The notes: generated by a model from the letters alone, not told the origin. DNA of 64,000 nucleotides from Rugalucina vietnamica (GCA_964017185.1 OZ024883.1:44012395-44076394); one strand, 5' to 3'; counted from the stretch's first letter, positions 23,465 to 33,540 are shown. Made by a program: numbers and translations.

Positions 23465-23925
23465 AATTATTCCCTTTCTCATCAATGTGTTCACTGCTCT
23501 TAAAGGATCTCAGTTTTAATTTTATTTGCTATTACTACAGTTGGTGTTGTGCCGTGTGGCGGCCCTAAAAAGTCTCCCCGGACATCATCCATAGTGCAGT
23601 TTATATTTTCTTTTCGGTCCTTTGAGATCAGCGAGGATATTCTGAGAAATCAGAAATTAATTATCGGTTAAGATTGGTTTTCCAACAAATGTTTAATATA
23701 TTTGGTCCCATTTAGATAATATTAGTCTTTGTATCTACTACTCTAACTTCAATAATTCTCTTTGGCTCCATGTTGCCAAATCTAAAGGGTCACTGACGAG
23801 ACTTTAATGAGCCCCCCCCCCCCTCTTTTATAGTCGAAACCTCGGTATGGCCCATCCCCTTTCTCATTAATGTGTTCACTGCTCTTAAAGGATCTCAGTT
23901 TTAATTTTATTTTATAGTAAGAGAT
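23465..23925 (+). repeat. Family G dispersed repeat, copy 2, with flanking direct repeats
   Basis: A block of about 75 bp (ctttctcatcaatgtgttca, ctgctcttaaaggatctcag, ttttaattttattt) occurs at 23473-23545 and again at about 23859-23925. The body shared with 8975-9375 lies between them (agtctccccggacatcatcc, tattctgagaaatcag, cggtatggcccatcccctt). Direct flanking repeats of this length could be short terminal repeats or a partial tandem duplication of the element. Confidence 0.6.
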
Positions 23926-24000
23926 CATATCGTAAGCCGAGTGAGCAGCCACTCAGTTACCCGAACTTAACTGAAATATGAAAATATGAATATCCATGAA
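23926..24000 (-). mobile_element. Family A fragment
   Basis: tcgtaagccgagtgagcagc, cactcagttacccgaactta and aaatatgaaaat: internal part of the RT element's 3' untranslated region, in reverse orientation. Confidence 0.65.
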
Positions 24001-24067
24001 AAAATAGCTTTGAAAGAAAAGAGGACTTAAGCGATACTCGTATCAAAACAACCCGATGAATATTAAA

Positions 24068-24440
24068 TGTTTTAATGCAGTATTAACCACTGCAAAAGCT
24101 GAGGGTGAGGTTATGGCCATGTAAAACCGGTTTAAGCCCGCCAGTAACTTTGTGTTACTGATCGTTCCAAGGCGATACTTCTGTGGTGGTTCTTTTTGTT
24201 TTGTGTCTTGGTGTTTAATTTTTTTTTGCTGTTGGCGCCTTATGTATGTTTTCATATTTTTAGTTAAGTTTAGGTAACTGAGTGGCCACCTATTGGGAAA
24301 ATAGCTGCTCATTCGGCTTACGATATGTTTTCATGGTATAAGTACCTGATTGTTAGTTTAGTTTTTTCCCACCTCGGTTTTTGGAGTTGGAATCTCTTTC
24401 TGATTGCGCCTTTTCCTGATCTTTGCCTACTTGTACCTTT
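24068..24440 (+). mobile_element. Family A retroelement 3' end (truncated)
   Basis: Reads 5' to 3' like 6890-7250: aaccactgcaaaagctgag, gatcgttccaaggcgatact, gtaactgagtggccacc, cggcttacgatatgttttc, acctcggtttttggagttgg and the end tgcctacttgtacctttt. It lies 70 bp from an oppositely oriented family A fragment. Confidence 0.75.
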
Positions 24441-24874
24441 TTGGCAGCTACTTAAAGCATCATTATTGTGCTATCAGAGATGGGAATGGCATTTACGTTA
24501 GAGGCATATTTCTCTAATGTAATTTAGAGGAAAACGTCAATAGATAGTAGAAATAGAATAGGAAATATGCCAGTTATTATAATTCTCAATGGATGCAAAA
24601 CATTAGTTCTTCAATTCATAAATGCATTTATCAGCATGCATTCACAAGTTCGTTAAGATAAAGAAACTTATCATTTATAGGTAATCTGTTTGTGCAGATT
24701 AAGTCTGAGTCATCAATGTTTCAAAATTTGAGTGTCAGAACCTTGTATTAAGCGAAAAAGTAGGGTGTGAAAATGCTACGAAAACTTTAAATCAGGATAC
24801 CAATTGTCCTATATTTACATTTTTATTGCAATCGCCCTAGATGAAAGTATCTTTCTTGGTGTTCTTCATTTCCC
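24441..24874. other. No recognisable gene
   Basis: AT-rich spacer, no frame over 60 codons. Confidence 0.4.
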
Positions 24875-25286
24875 AATGAAAAACATTAAGTCATGTGATC
24901 TAGAGGCCACGCATATGGGCGGGGTGACGTCAAAACCAACCAGTGACTTTGTTTGTTTACTCTTGTTGGCGTGACGTCAGTCGCGTATCGCCACGTTGAG
25001 AGCGAAAATTAGACGTTTTGGCTGTTCCAAAATTACGTTAAGTCGGATTTAATGTCAAATAACATAAAAATGAGTGATGATATGTGCATATAAAATTCTG
25101 ATACTCGATTGATAATTTAAAATGTAAATATAAGTATTGAAATTCAGATTTTAGCTTTCACTGGATGATGAAAAACATTAGTTGTTTTAATGTCTCCGAG
25201 AAGCCCTTCGGGCTTCACAGACATTAAAACAGCCTAATGTTTTTCATCATCCAGTGAAAGCTAAAATCTGAAATTCAATCCTTAAA
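24875..25286 (+). mobile_element. Family E unit 1 (palindrome-ended element)
   Basis: Begins tgaaaaacattaagtcatgt then gatctagaggccacgc. Its 3' part is a strong palindrome (about 25153-25275): gctttcactggatgatgaaa and its complement enclose gttttaatgtctccgagaag, cccttcgggct and its complement. A second unit follows head to tail with no spacer. No coding capacity. Confidence 0.8.
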
Positions 25287-25700
25287 TGAAAAACATTAAG
25301 TCACGTGATCTAGAGGCCACGCCTATAGGCGGGGCGACGTCAAAACAAGCCGGTGACGTTGTTTGTTTGCGCTTGCTGTCGTGACGTTGGTCGCGTATCG
25401 CCATGACGTTAGGCGCGAAAATTTGACGTTATGGCTGTTCCAAAATTACGTTAAGTCTGATTTAATGTCAAGTAACCCGAAAATGAGCGATGATATGCGC
25501 AATTAAAAATATGATACTTGATTGATAATATAAAATGTAAATATAAGTACTGAAATTCAGATTTTAGCTTTCACTGGATGATGAAAAACATTAGCTGTTT
25601 TAATGTCTCCGAGAAGCCCTTCGGGCTTCACAGACATTAAAACAGCCTAATGTTTTTCATCATCCAGTGAAAGCTAAAATCTTAATTTCAATCCTTAAGT
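25287..25700 (+). mobile_element. Family E unit 2
   Basis: Direct repeat of the preceding unit: tgaaaaacattaagtcacgt, gatctagaggccacgcctat, and the same 3' palindrome at about 25563-25685. By eye the palindromes are almost identical, while the 5' parts differ at scattered positions (for example gggcggggtgacgtc against aggcggggcgacgtc). Confidence 0.8.
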
Positions 25701-25744
25701 AAACGCTAACCTTAGAACTGGTTTATATGCCATCAAATACATTT

Positions 25745-25945
25745 GAGCCTGTGCGTGAGAAAACCAACAATTTGGGTTCCGACCAGGTCTGACACAAACC
25801 TGGCTGTACAGTCACAGAAGATGGTTAGAGGCTGGAAATTTCAGATTTAGAAAGAAGATGAATTGTACTATCCGTGTAGCGAAGCTGATGTGCGCCTTTA
25901 TTTTCGCCTATGCAGATTGTTGGTTTTCCCATGCGGCGGATCATT
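25745..25945. mobile_element. Family B palindromic element, copy 6
   Basis: gagcctgtgcgtgagaaaac, gaccaggtctgacacaaacc, then gttggttttcccatgcggcg. Most of the central palindrome is deleted, leaving gcgaagctgatgtgcgcc. Confidence 0.75.
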
Positions 25946-26247
25946 TTCTGATACCACCGTTTGCATGGACAAGAAAACTAGTAAAACCTGAGGCCTTGAT
26001 GTCAAGATAGTACTTAGAATCTGAGGATTTGGAGTTAAAGATTTTCCTCCTGGTGTCTATTTTTGGGCTTATAACTTAAATGCATCTATTCCTCGGGCGT
26101 ATATTCTTACCGTTATTAATGTATATGGGCATAGCCATCAGCCAACTTGGATCATGTGACCTAGCCCATTTTCGCACCACCAAACAGGTCACTGTGACAA
26201 TGTCATCCAAAATTCATCAACCTCGAGATACGTCGACGTAATCATTT

Positions 26248-26455
26248 GAGCCGCGACACGAGAAAACCAACAAATGAATGTGGTTTCCGAACAGATCAGA
26301 TAAAAACCAAGCTGTGCAAGCACAGAAGTTGGCTAGAAGCTTGACATTTTTTATTTAAGAAGAAGAGGAACTGTACTATCCGTGTAGCGAAAACAAGGGC
26401 GCTGATCAGTAACTGCGAAACTGCTTTCGCATATGTAAAATGTTGGTTTTCAATT
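26248..26455. mobile_element. Family B palindromic element, copy 7 (right end lost)
   Basis: Left end gagccgcgacacgagaaaac, then gaacagatcagataaaaacc and agttggctagaagcttgac. The core is reduced to gcgctgatcagtaactgcg and the right terminus is replaced after ttggttttc. Confidence 0.7.
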
Positions 26456-26483
26456 TTATAGAAACTTTGAATAGCATCTCGCA

Positions 26484-26762
26484 AACATGTCCATGTACTG
26501 AATACCCCATTTAAACCCACTTTTTAGTAAAACTGGGATATGCAGGGTTATACTTTTTATAATATTTTATTGTTTTTGCTCTAAAACAGAGATGGTGGGT
26601 ACTAGTTCGAACGGCTTTGGCAAGGTGGTTTTAACGTGTGCACACAATCAATGTTTTAAGCATATTCTGCTAGAGAATATTAAATTATCATTTTTCCAAT
26701 GATATTTTCCATTTTTACACCTGAAAAAAAAAGTATATTGCATGGGTGTGTTTTCGTCATGC
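26484..26762. mobile_element. Family C palindromic element, copy 3
   Basis: Starts aacatgtccatgtactgaat and ends gcatgggtgtgttttcgtc. The core hairpin has mutated to gttcgaacggctttggcaag. Confidence 0.7.
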
Positions 26763-26917
26763 AGGATAAAAGGACCAAACGTTCCTCGGGCAGACCTGGG
26801 ATCCATTACTTGTAATTATATTACTATTATTTTTAGAACAATTGCATTTCAGTCAATATGTGCTTGGTATACTACTTATGTTAATCATCCGTCTGTAGAC
26901 ATGTGTGAATGAAGAAA

Positions 26918-27317
26918 TCATCAGGAAAACTTGTCCATGAAAAGTTTATCCCCTTAAAGCCCACTTTAATATAGCAAAACTGGGGTATACAGGGGTATAC
27001 CATTTATTTCTTATCTTTTTATCCAAAACATAGATTTAAGCTACTCGTTATAACAGCCTCGTCGAGGCGGTTCTAACTTGTATCCACAGCCAATGTTTTG
27101 AACAAAAACAGGCAAAATAGAAAATGTCATTTTTTCATCTTTTTATTTTTATTTTTTTATTTTTTTTTTATTTTCATTTTTTTTTTTTATTTATTTTTTT
27201 TTTTATTTATTTTATTTTATTTTTTTTTTTTTTCATCTTTTTTTTTTATCTTTTTTTTTTTTTTCTTCTCTCTCACCAATTTTTACAGCTTGAAATTCTA
27301 TTTTGCATGGGCAAGTT
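26918..27317. mobile_element. Family C palindromic element, copy 4, expanded by a T-rich tract
   Basis: Starts catcaggaaaacttgtccat; core taacagcctcgtcgaggcgg; ends gcatgggcaagtttttg. Between about 27120 and 27275 it contains an almost pure T/A tract that in other copies is a short A/T stretch (as at 30853-30914). This tract creates long hydrophobic frames that are not genes. Confidence 0.7.
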
Positions 27318-28056
27318 TTTGTTTTATTTTATACTCATATAAAGAACAGTTTGGTTTTGGGCTTTTTTCCTCAGACGAAACAAAGATTGGACCCGATTAC
27401 TAAGAAACAAATTACTAAGAAATTGTGACATCTTTTTTCCTAAATTTTTATCAACTAACTGGCCATGCTACCTTTCACGTACAACTTCGTCTACGCCTGA
27501 TTTTTGATCAATCTAGGGTCATAATTAAACTGTAACAGTAAACCACAATATTTTAGTACAGAAATGTCTAAACTAGTGTATGTACGGATTAAATTGATGC
27601 TGATACGCAGACCAATGACACTTTATTTTACTAGAAACACTTTGTCAGGTTATCCACTCTCGAACTAAATTCAAAATACTGTTGGAATTTACACGAGTAT
27701 TTTTTCTACGATCTTCGTAATTCTTTATGTCTTAACTACCGAAATATGCATACGAGCTGCGCCGGTTCCAAGACAGCTTAAAGGTTTTGATAACAAATGT
27801 GGAAATCAAAGTCACTTTCTTTGTTGTTTCTCACTGTAAATCATCTTTTGTTTTAATTTAAACAGCCATCCTTTTGTATCTTACGTTAGTCAATATCTTA
27901 CATGATACATTAGTTCGTATTTTAACTCGCCAGTGTATTTGTCAGGACCATTCTTCCTTCCGACACCGAAATTTATCCCTGATTCCATTATAATACCGTG
28001 TTATATCACAGCCGGACTTTCAAATACGAGTCCGGTAATTATCCCTTTCACAGAGT

Positions 28057-28299
28057 TCACGTGACATTCCTCTGTTTCGACTTCCGCTTCTTCTTTAAAC
28101 TTTTCACAACTACTCTCAGCGTCACTTTCAAATTTTTCAGAGTCTGTCTTCCTCTCATGATAAACAGTTGTTGATCTTCGTACGATTTGGATGACCACTG
28201 TTTCCTTTCTGTATGTATTCTCTTCATTATTGTTTTGACTTCAGAAAGACTGTGTTTGATTACTGGGCATGCGCGGTTGACGTCTTTCGTTGACCGACA
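28057..28299 (-). CDS. Unrecognised gene, putative last exon
   Basis: The acceptor tctttgtttcag lies immediately upstream (minus strand) and the exon opens in phase 0 with CRSTKDVNRACPVIKH, running 80 codons to a stop. It matches the phase 0 donor of the exon at 30394-30711. The C-terminal half is very basic (VVKSLKKKRKSKQRNV). A second frame in the same exon (28001-28198) reads an acidic peptide ending FESPAVI that also looks protein-like. An indel or a further small intron could therefore make that the true C-terminus. I recognise no family. Confidence 0.45.
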   Translation of the reverse strand, partial: CRSTKDVNRACPVIKHSLSEVKTIMKRIHTERKQWSSKSYEDQQLFIMRGRQTLKNLKVTLRVVVKSLKKKRKSKQRNVT

Positions 28300-28936
28300 C
28301 TGAAACAAAGAATATTGGTGACAACTGAAGTATAGTCAAATATATTCATCATTTAATTGATCAAACAGTGGTCCTAGATTTCGATTTTCGTCAGTCGGTG
28401 TTGGCTGTCCTGTACCTACATTTTAATCAAAATGCAGTGTTAAGGTGGTTTGATAAGCTAAACAATCAAATATTATACCCTCATCAACAACATATTTATT
28501 TGCTTTAGAACGGCTTATGTCTTAAATATTTCTACGTATGCAACTTGCAAAAGAGAAAAAGCTTGCATGATGACATGAATTTGCAACTTACTATTTTCCT
28601 GTATCTTTTGTAAGTAACATAAACACGTTTGGCCTCGATCTGCAATAGCGTAACCTCCTCCCAGTTTTTACGTTCGTCGTTTTCCGTTATGGTTGTTAAT
28701 GGTACTGGAAAAACATGTTATGAGCATAATGGTAACGTACATATGCATTATTCTTAGAAATTAAAGTAATAATTATTAATTTTTCATTTATTTGGTAGAA
28801 ATCAGATCTGAAACATAATAAATATTCACTAAAATATGTTAGTTATTACGAGAAGTATATTGTGATGCAAATCACTTGTGACGTCGCGGAGTCACTTCCT
28901 ATACTACTATTTAAGAACATACGAGTTCTTGCACAA

Positions 28937-29080
28937 GGGCGGCTCCAGAAAATTTTCTCATGGGGGCGGGGGGGTCCAAATTCCCATAAGGGGTCTGGCG
29001 AAAAATTTCAACATGGCAAAAATTAATAATCTGGCAATTCCAGGGGGGTCCGGACCCCTGTCCCCACTCTGGATCCGCCC
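28937..29080. mobile_element. Family H short inverted-repeat element, copy 1
   Basis: Left end gggcggctccagaa, right end tctggatccgccc; interior with G-rich ggggcgggggggtcc and a ggtccggacc palindrome. About 144 bp, no coding capacity. Related to 32238-32425. Confidence 0.75.
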
Positions 29081-29566
29081 GTGTTGCAGTGCAGTATTTA
29101 TAAGAATAACTAATAAAAATCATGATTAAACTTAGTTAGTTATACGTCCATCCTGAACATCAACATGCTCAGCTCTGAATCTTATTCAGGATGCAGTAAA
29201 AGTGGCAGAAGAAAGCAACGAAAAAGTTTGTGATCCTGTTTATTGGTTAGTTTTCATTCACGAGAACGAGTATAGAACACATCTCATGACACAACTTAAC
29301 CAGTATCAACCCAACCTAAACCTCAATAAACCTTAGATACGTACAAGCAATGGGTCCTTTAGGTATTTCGTATTCTTTAAACCCATATTTGAGGTGTGAT
29401 TCACGTCTCCCAGATCCGATTTCGTTTTTGTTGCTCTGTATATTTTGTTCACATTCGAGCAACCAAGACTCGGCTTCTGCCATTGCTCCTGACCCTTTGA
29501 AGACACGAGTGTCGAGAATCTGGTCGGATGTTGAATGTCGAATAACCTACAAATTTCAGATTTCGA

Positions 29567-29836
29567 GTTACAGGCCCATGCAATACATAGAATTTTCTGA
29601 TGCTGAAAATGATTTAAAATTTTCAGTAGAAATTTTTAAGATTTGTTTCTTATTTAAAACATAGATTGTGGGTACACGTTGGAACCCTCTCGCCGAGGCG
29701 GTTCTAAAAAGTACCTACAATCTATGTTTTGGAGCAAAAATAAGAAAAATAGGTATACCCCTGCATACCCCAGTTTTGCTATATAAAAGTGGGGTATAAG
29801 AGGGTATACTTTTCACGGGCATGTTTTCCTAATGAT
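29567..29836. mobile_element. Family C palindromic element, copy 5
   Basis: Starts ggcccatgcaatacatagaa; core gattgtgggtacacgttgga and gccgaggcggttct; then taccccagttttgctata, aaaagtggggtataag, ending cgggcatgttttcctaatga. Confidence 0.8.
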
Positions 29837-30015
29837 ACGGCTTAAGGATTATGCTGCATTTGATAAATGAAAAAAAAAATGACAACTTTCACATCGTGTA
29901 TTTTGATGTCATTTATTTCCCGCCCGGTGCCTAGGTTTGGATTTTACTTTTAATTGTATCAAAATTCCTGGCTTTTCTATTTTTACTCACTTCAGCCGAA
30001 AACATGTGATGAATA

Positions 30016-30267
30016 CATTACGAAAACTTGCCCATGAGTGCAATATACAACTGTAAAAATTGAAAATTCATTAGAAAAATTTAGATAGGTATAATATTTT
30101 TGCTCAAACCATTACATAGATTGTGGGTACACATTAAAACGGTTCTAACGAGTACCCATAATCTATGTTTTGGAAAAAATGTATACATGTACCCCTGCAT
30201 ACCCCAGTGTTACTATATAAAAGTGGAGTTCAAGGGGGTATTCTTTTCATGGACACGTTTTCTTGAT
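30016..30267. mobile_element. Family C palindromic element, copy 6
   Basis: cattacgaaaacttgcccat at the left, catggacacgttttcttgat at the right. Internal taccccagtgttactatata and a shortened central hairpin. Confidence 0.8.
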
Positions 30268-30393
30268 TGAAAGATAACTAGAAAATTATAGTGGGACATA
30301 AGCGATGTATGTAAACAATTCTCAAAATAAGAAGGGGAATAAAGAAGAAAAACAAATAAATGATTGGAACCGGTTACATGTAAATGAGGATAC

Positions 30394-30711
30394 CTTTATT
30401 TTCGTGGGAACTCCAACGTGTCTTCCTATAAACTTGAGATACACGGACAACAACCGTGATGATGCCAAATGTAATCTGTCCGCTTTCTTCGCCTCGCCCT
30501 CGCTCTTGAAAGACAACTCCATGATTATCACCTCTTCCGTGCCGATCCCAATGTGCTCCGTGTAGAAAGTATTGTTTAAGTATTGGGTGAACTCGTCTGG
30601 GATGTTGAGTGTTTCAGTAGGGTTTAAGGTGTTCATTACTGGGCGGTAGTGGTTAAGATACACTCGCGTGCTGGTTTTGCTCTTGAAGGAAAGTTTGCCC
30701 GCCATGTCCGC
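30394..30711 (-). CDS. Unrecognised gene, internal exon (106 codons)
   Basis: Acceptor ttttcataacag before 30711 and donor AAG|gtatcc after 30394 (minus strand). Length 318 bp, phase 0 to phase 0. Peptide starts ADMAGKLSFKSKTSTRVYLN and includes HIGIGTEEVIIMELSFKSEG and LHLASSRLLSVYLKFIGRH. It has charged and hydrophobic alternation typical of a beta-rich globular domain and no signal peptide or membrane segment. The upstream exon ends in phase 0, so they join without shift. I recognise no family. Confidence 0.5.
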
Positions 30712-30775
30712 CTGTTATGAAAAATAAGCAAACTTAGAATTTAATCACAGACACTACAGTCTGTATGCACCGTGA

Positions 30776-30852
30776 CATTACGAAAACGTGTCCATGCAAT
30801 AAACAGAGAATTTTTGAGCTTTAAAAATGAAAAATTTTCAGCTGAAAATTTT

Positions 30853-30891
<39 letters not shown>

Positions 30892-31055
30892 AAAATTTTT
30901 GATTTTTTTTTTTTTGCTCAAATCTATTGTACCCACAATCTATATTCTGGAGCAAAAATAAGAAAAATAGGTATACCCCTGTAAACCCCAGTTTTACTAT
31001 AATAAAAGTGGGGTATGAGGGGGTATACATTTCATGGACATGTTTTCCTGATGAT
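30776..31055. mobile_element. Family C palindromic element, copy 7, with poly-T
   Basis: cattacgaaaacgtgtccat at the left, ttcatggacatgttttcctg at the right. The left half of the central hairpin is replaced by long T runs (30853-30914), leaving tgtacccacaatctat. It lies in the intron between exons 31492-31657 and 30394-30711. Confidence 0.75.
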
Positions 31056-31491
31056 TAACCAAGTCACTGTTATCGAGTTGTTGCCACATTTCGTTGCACA
31101 CTAGTTTTACAGCGGTTAAAAACGTCTCACAATCAGTTTCGAGGTTGCTTCACTTTATGTCTTCTCAAAAAATGAGATGTTCACCAAGTGCAGCTGGATG
31201 TAAGTCGGAGGTTCTAGGAACTTGAAGGTATACTGATACACTAGGATACAATATGATAGTTTTAATAATATAGTGTATGGTGGGAAACTTTGGAGATTCT
31301 TTGACTGACTGACCCAGTTCCTAACTAAAGTTTACTTTAAATTATTGGAAATGACATGCCCCTTTTTTAAACACAGGTTAAAATGAAATGTTTTTAAAAC
31401 AACATAATATTAATATACAAAGTAATACCACCAACTTTTTAACAGAATGTGCTGTACATGTATATCAAATGTTTATCAGTCTAATAATTAC

Positions 31492-31657
31492 CGCTACACA
31501 ATCTCCCCTGTTCAGAATCCCAAGATAGTTGGCCGCCTTTCTGTCACAGAGTGAGAACTGTTCGAACAGCTGCGTGACGTTATGTATGACGACGTTAGTG
31601 TCGAAATCTATCGGCTTATGACGAGCGTCAGCGTTACCGGCACGGTTGGGGTAGGTA
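31492..31657 (-). CDS. Unrecognised gene, internal exon (55 codons)
   Basis: Acceptor tttgcgtctttcag before 31657 and donor GCG|gtaatt after 31492 (minus strand), 166 bp. The first base completes the codon left open by the upstream exon (CT+T, leucine), and the exon ends in phase 0. Peptide includes TYPNRAGNADARHKPIDFDT and LFEQFSLCDRKAANYLGIL. It lies on a different frame from the plus-strand chance frame at 31582-31776. Confidence 0.5.
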
Positions 31658-32237
31658 CTGAAAGACGCAAATACAGAACTATGTATACTTGGGTGAGTAC
31701 TGAAAAAAACGCAAATAGGACGTTAGTATATTTAAACGTAATTCCTTTTGACAATAGTGAAAACACAAATAAATGATACAGAAATAGTAAGCTGGATGAC
31801 TTATAAACTTAGCTACCTTTTTGAAGCCAGAAGTAGCAAAGAGTGATGATATAGGTCACTTTGACCCTGAAATTTGACCTTTAAGTGCCCCATAGCATCA
31901 GCTTTAACTACTGCCAGATACAGGCCACATTTTTTATCATTTTATCGTTTTTATTTTTTGTGTCATTTCTAAAATTGACAGAGATTCCCAAATTTGCTAC
32001 ATATGAAGATCCCAAGAGCCAGAGCCCATACGAATGCTCAACACAAGGCGGCGATCTGTGATTTTTACCTGCGCATCCTGCATCCTATACTCATCATTTA
32101 GTCTCTGGGAGTTTTAATTTTGGTGGGCCCCAGGATGCAATGATTTTGAAAACTTGCTTTGAAAAATAGTGGTTGGTAGTTGGACCCATTAATATTGAAT
32201 CCAGCGAGTCCCTAGGACCCATAGTCTCAAAATTCTC
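31658..32237. other. Putative intron sequence
   Basis: Lies between the two exon calls on the minus strand. Nothing else recognisable; contains gtcactttgaccctgaaatt then tgacctttaa, a string reminiscent of the tgacc-rich family F repeats, but too short to assign. Confidence 0.35.
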
Positions 32238-32425
32238 ATGCGCGGATCCAGAAGGATGGGGGGGACCGGGGGTCCGGACCCCCCCCCCTGGAATTTGAAA
32301 ATTTTACCTAAAAAAAGGTAATTTCGGGATTTTTTTAGGGTTGGAAACCCCCCCCCCCTCGTCTGTGACCAAAAATTACCATTTTCGTTGGACCCCCTCT
32401 CATGAAAATTTCTGGAACCGCGCAT
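32238..32425. mobile_element. Family H short inverted-repeat element, copy 2
   Basis: Left end atgcgcggatccagaa, right end ttctggaaccgcgcat; C-rich interior with gggggtccggacccc. Same architecture as 28937-29080. Here it lies in the intron between two exons of the unrecognised gene. Confidence 0.8.
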
Positions 32426-32535
32426 GATTCTAAATAAATCTAAAATTCAATAAAAGTCTTTTGATCTTACTTGTAATTGGATTTCAACTCTTTAAACATA
32501 CATGTAGATCTAATTGTAATTCGATACCCTCTTAC

Positions 32536-32685
32536 AGACAAAAACAGTAGGAGTAGACGTACCATCGCTCCCTGACGTCGCCCCAGGAATAGGATACGAA
32601 TCTGTCTGGGCACTGTCCTAGCATTAGTGGGCGCTGGAATCTCTTGATGTACTCGTAAGCTGGAATTTCCAGCCTCTCCCCATAA
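32536..32685 (-). CDS. Unrecognised gene, most 5' exon identified (50 codons)
   Basis: Acceptor tgtttacattacag before 32685 and a strong donor TCT|gtaaga after 32536 (minus strand), 150 bp. Reads YGERLEIPAYEYIKRF, then CPDRFVSYSWGDVRERWYVY, aromatic-rich, ending YCFC plus two bases that the next exon completes. It is internal (no start codon in frame), so 5' exons lie further to the right and were not found. A family B fragment starts 20 bp upstream of the acceptor. Confidence 0.5.
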
Positions 32686-32705
32686 CTGTAATGTAAACAT
32701 AATTA

Positions 32706-32850
32706 TGCCGCGTCATGAGAAAACCAGCATTCTGCATATGCGAAAACAATGGCGCAGATCAGCTTCGCAGTAACCGCGAAGCTGATCAGTGCCTTTGTTT
32801 TCGCTACCGTAGACAGAAAATTCCTCTACTTTCCGACTTCTATAAATATA
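32706..32850. mobile_element. Family B element, copy 8 (partial)
   Basis: gccgcgtcatgagaaaacca then the central palindrome gatcagcttcgcagtaaccg / cgcgaagctgatcagtgcc and gttttcgct. The distal half ends in eroded sequence. Confidence 0.7.
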
Positions 32851-33024
32851 CATGATATATGTATTTGTAAGAAAAAAACAACTTTGGAATTAGCGTGTCG
32901 TAATGGCGCAACGCTGCAATTTAAAGATAGCTCATAGAATGAGCCTAAGCTTGGTCGAGGCACTCCAGTTAAAGTGGAGGTATCAAGAATGACCAGTATA
33001 TCCAGCCAATAAAATAGTAGATGA

Positions 33025-33511
33025 GGGAGCGCGGTGGCCTTGTGGCCGAGCATCGGACTCCGAATCGAGGGGTCCTGGGTTCGATCCCCACAAGGGCCAC
33101 ATGTTGTGTCAAGACACAATAACTCCCTAAAGTACGAGTTTGAGTTAATGCTTAACGCCCCATTCAACAGCTATGTTCAAGCCGAAACGTTGCCTCCTAT
33201 TCATGAGGCGTTCATAGGATGCCATGGCATCCAAAACGTGCTTCAAATATACTCAGTCAAACTTATAACGCAACAACGATTTATTTGCTATGTAATACAA
33301 ATAAACTTTATTTCCACTGGATTAGATTGCCGTGCGGTTGACACATCCAACAACATCTGGTTGTAACATTCTGTATTATGCGTCTCGAGAAATTAATCAT
33401 TTTTCACGATCCAAAAGGTCAATACTCAGGAAGCGGGGGCTCCGTCCCGACATGACTGAAAAATTGTTGACTGGGACCGTTAAACCTCAATACAAACAAA
33501 CAAACAATAAG
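33025..33511 (+). mobile_element. tRNA-derived SINE carrying a 281 bp internal block
   Basis: The tRNA-like head (ggagcgcggtggccttgtgg, ccgagcatcgg as A-box region, gggttcgatcccc as B box) is followed by gtcaagacacaataactccc. The SINE 3' domain then follows (cccgacatgactgaaaaatt, gttgactgggaccgtt) with a caaacaaacaaa end. Target-site duplications agtagatga at 33016-33024 and 33512-33520 bound it. Compared with the SINE at 43438-43650, the body is split by an extra 281 bp block (33138-33418) also found at 48407-48687. Confidence 0.85.
33138..33418 (+). repeat. 281 bp duplicated block, copy 1
   Basis: By eye identical to 48407-48687, from gtttgagttaatgcttaacg to ttcacgatccaaaagg. Its first 45 bp resemble the reverse complement of the SINE 3' domain (gtttgtttgtattgacgctt then aacgtcccagtcaac), so the block may itself be a reversed SINE-derived sequence. 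The 76-codon frame it contains is present in both copies but looks incidental. Confidence 0.85.
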
Positions 33512-33540
33512 AGTAGATGAACTCATGCGGAAACAACATT

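Larger units (their letters stand above)
28300..30393 (-). other. Putative intron filled with repeats
   Basis: Between the two exon calls, bounded on the minus strand by a gtatcc donor and a tttcag acceptor. It holds a family H element and two family C elements, and no open frame with a recognisable domain apart from a 104-codon plus frame at 29350-29664 that runs into a C copy. Confidence 0.4.

Noticed and set aside
24875-25700. CRISPR-like array (repeated palindromes)
   Set aside because: There are only two long units without short unique spacers, in eukaryotic DNA.
27098-27403. Two overlapping 72-101 codon frames rich in Phe, Ile and Leu, resembling a membrane protein
   Set aside because: They are translations of a near-pure T/A tract inside a family C element.
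28911-29129. Frames on both strands at 28.9-29.1 kb as exons of the unrecognised gene
   Set aside because: They lie within a family H inverted-repeat element, and the peptides mirror its G/C-rich ends.
33034-33366. 110-codon frame, with a 76-codon part repeated at 48405-48635, as a conserved protein
   Set aside because: It starts in a tRNA-like SINE head and continues through the 281 bp block. The shared peptide only reflects DNA identity of a recent repeat.
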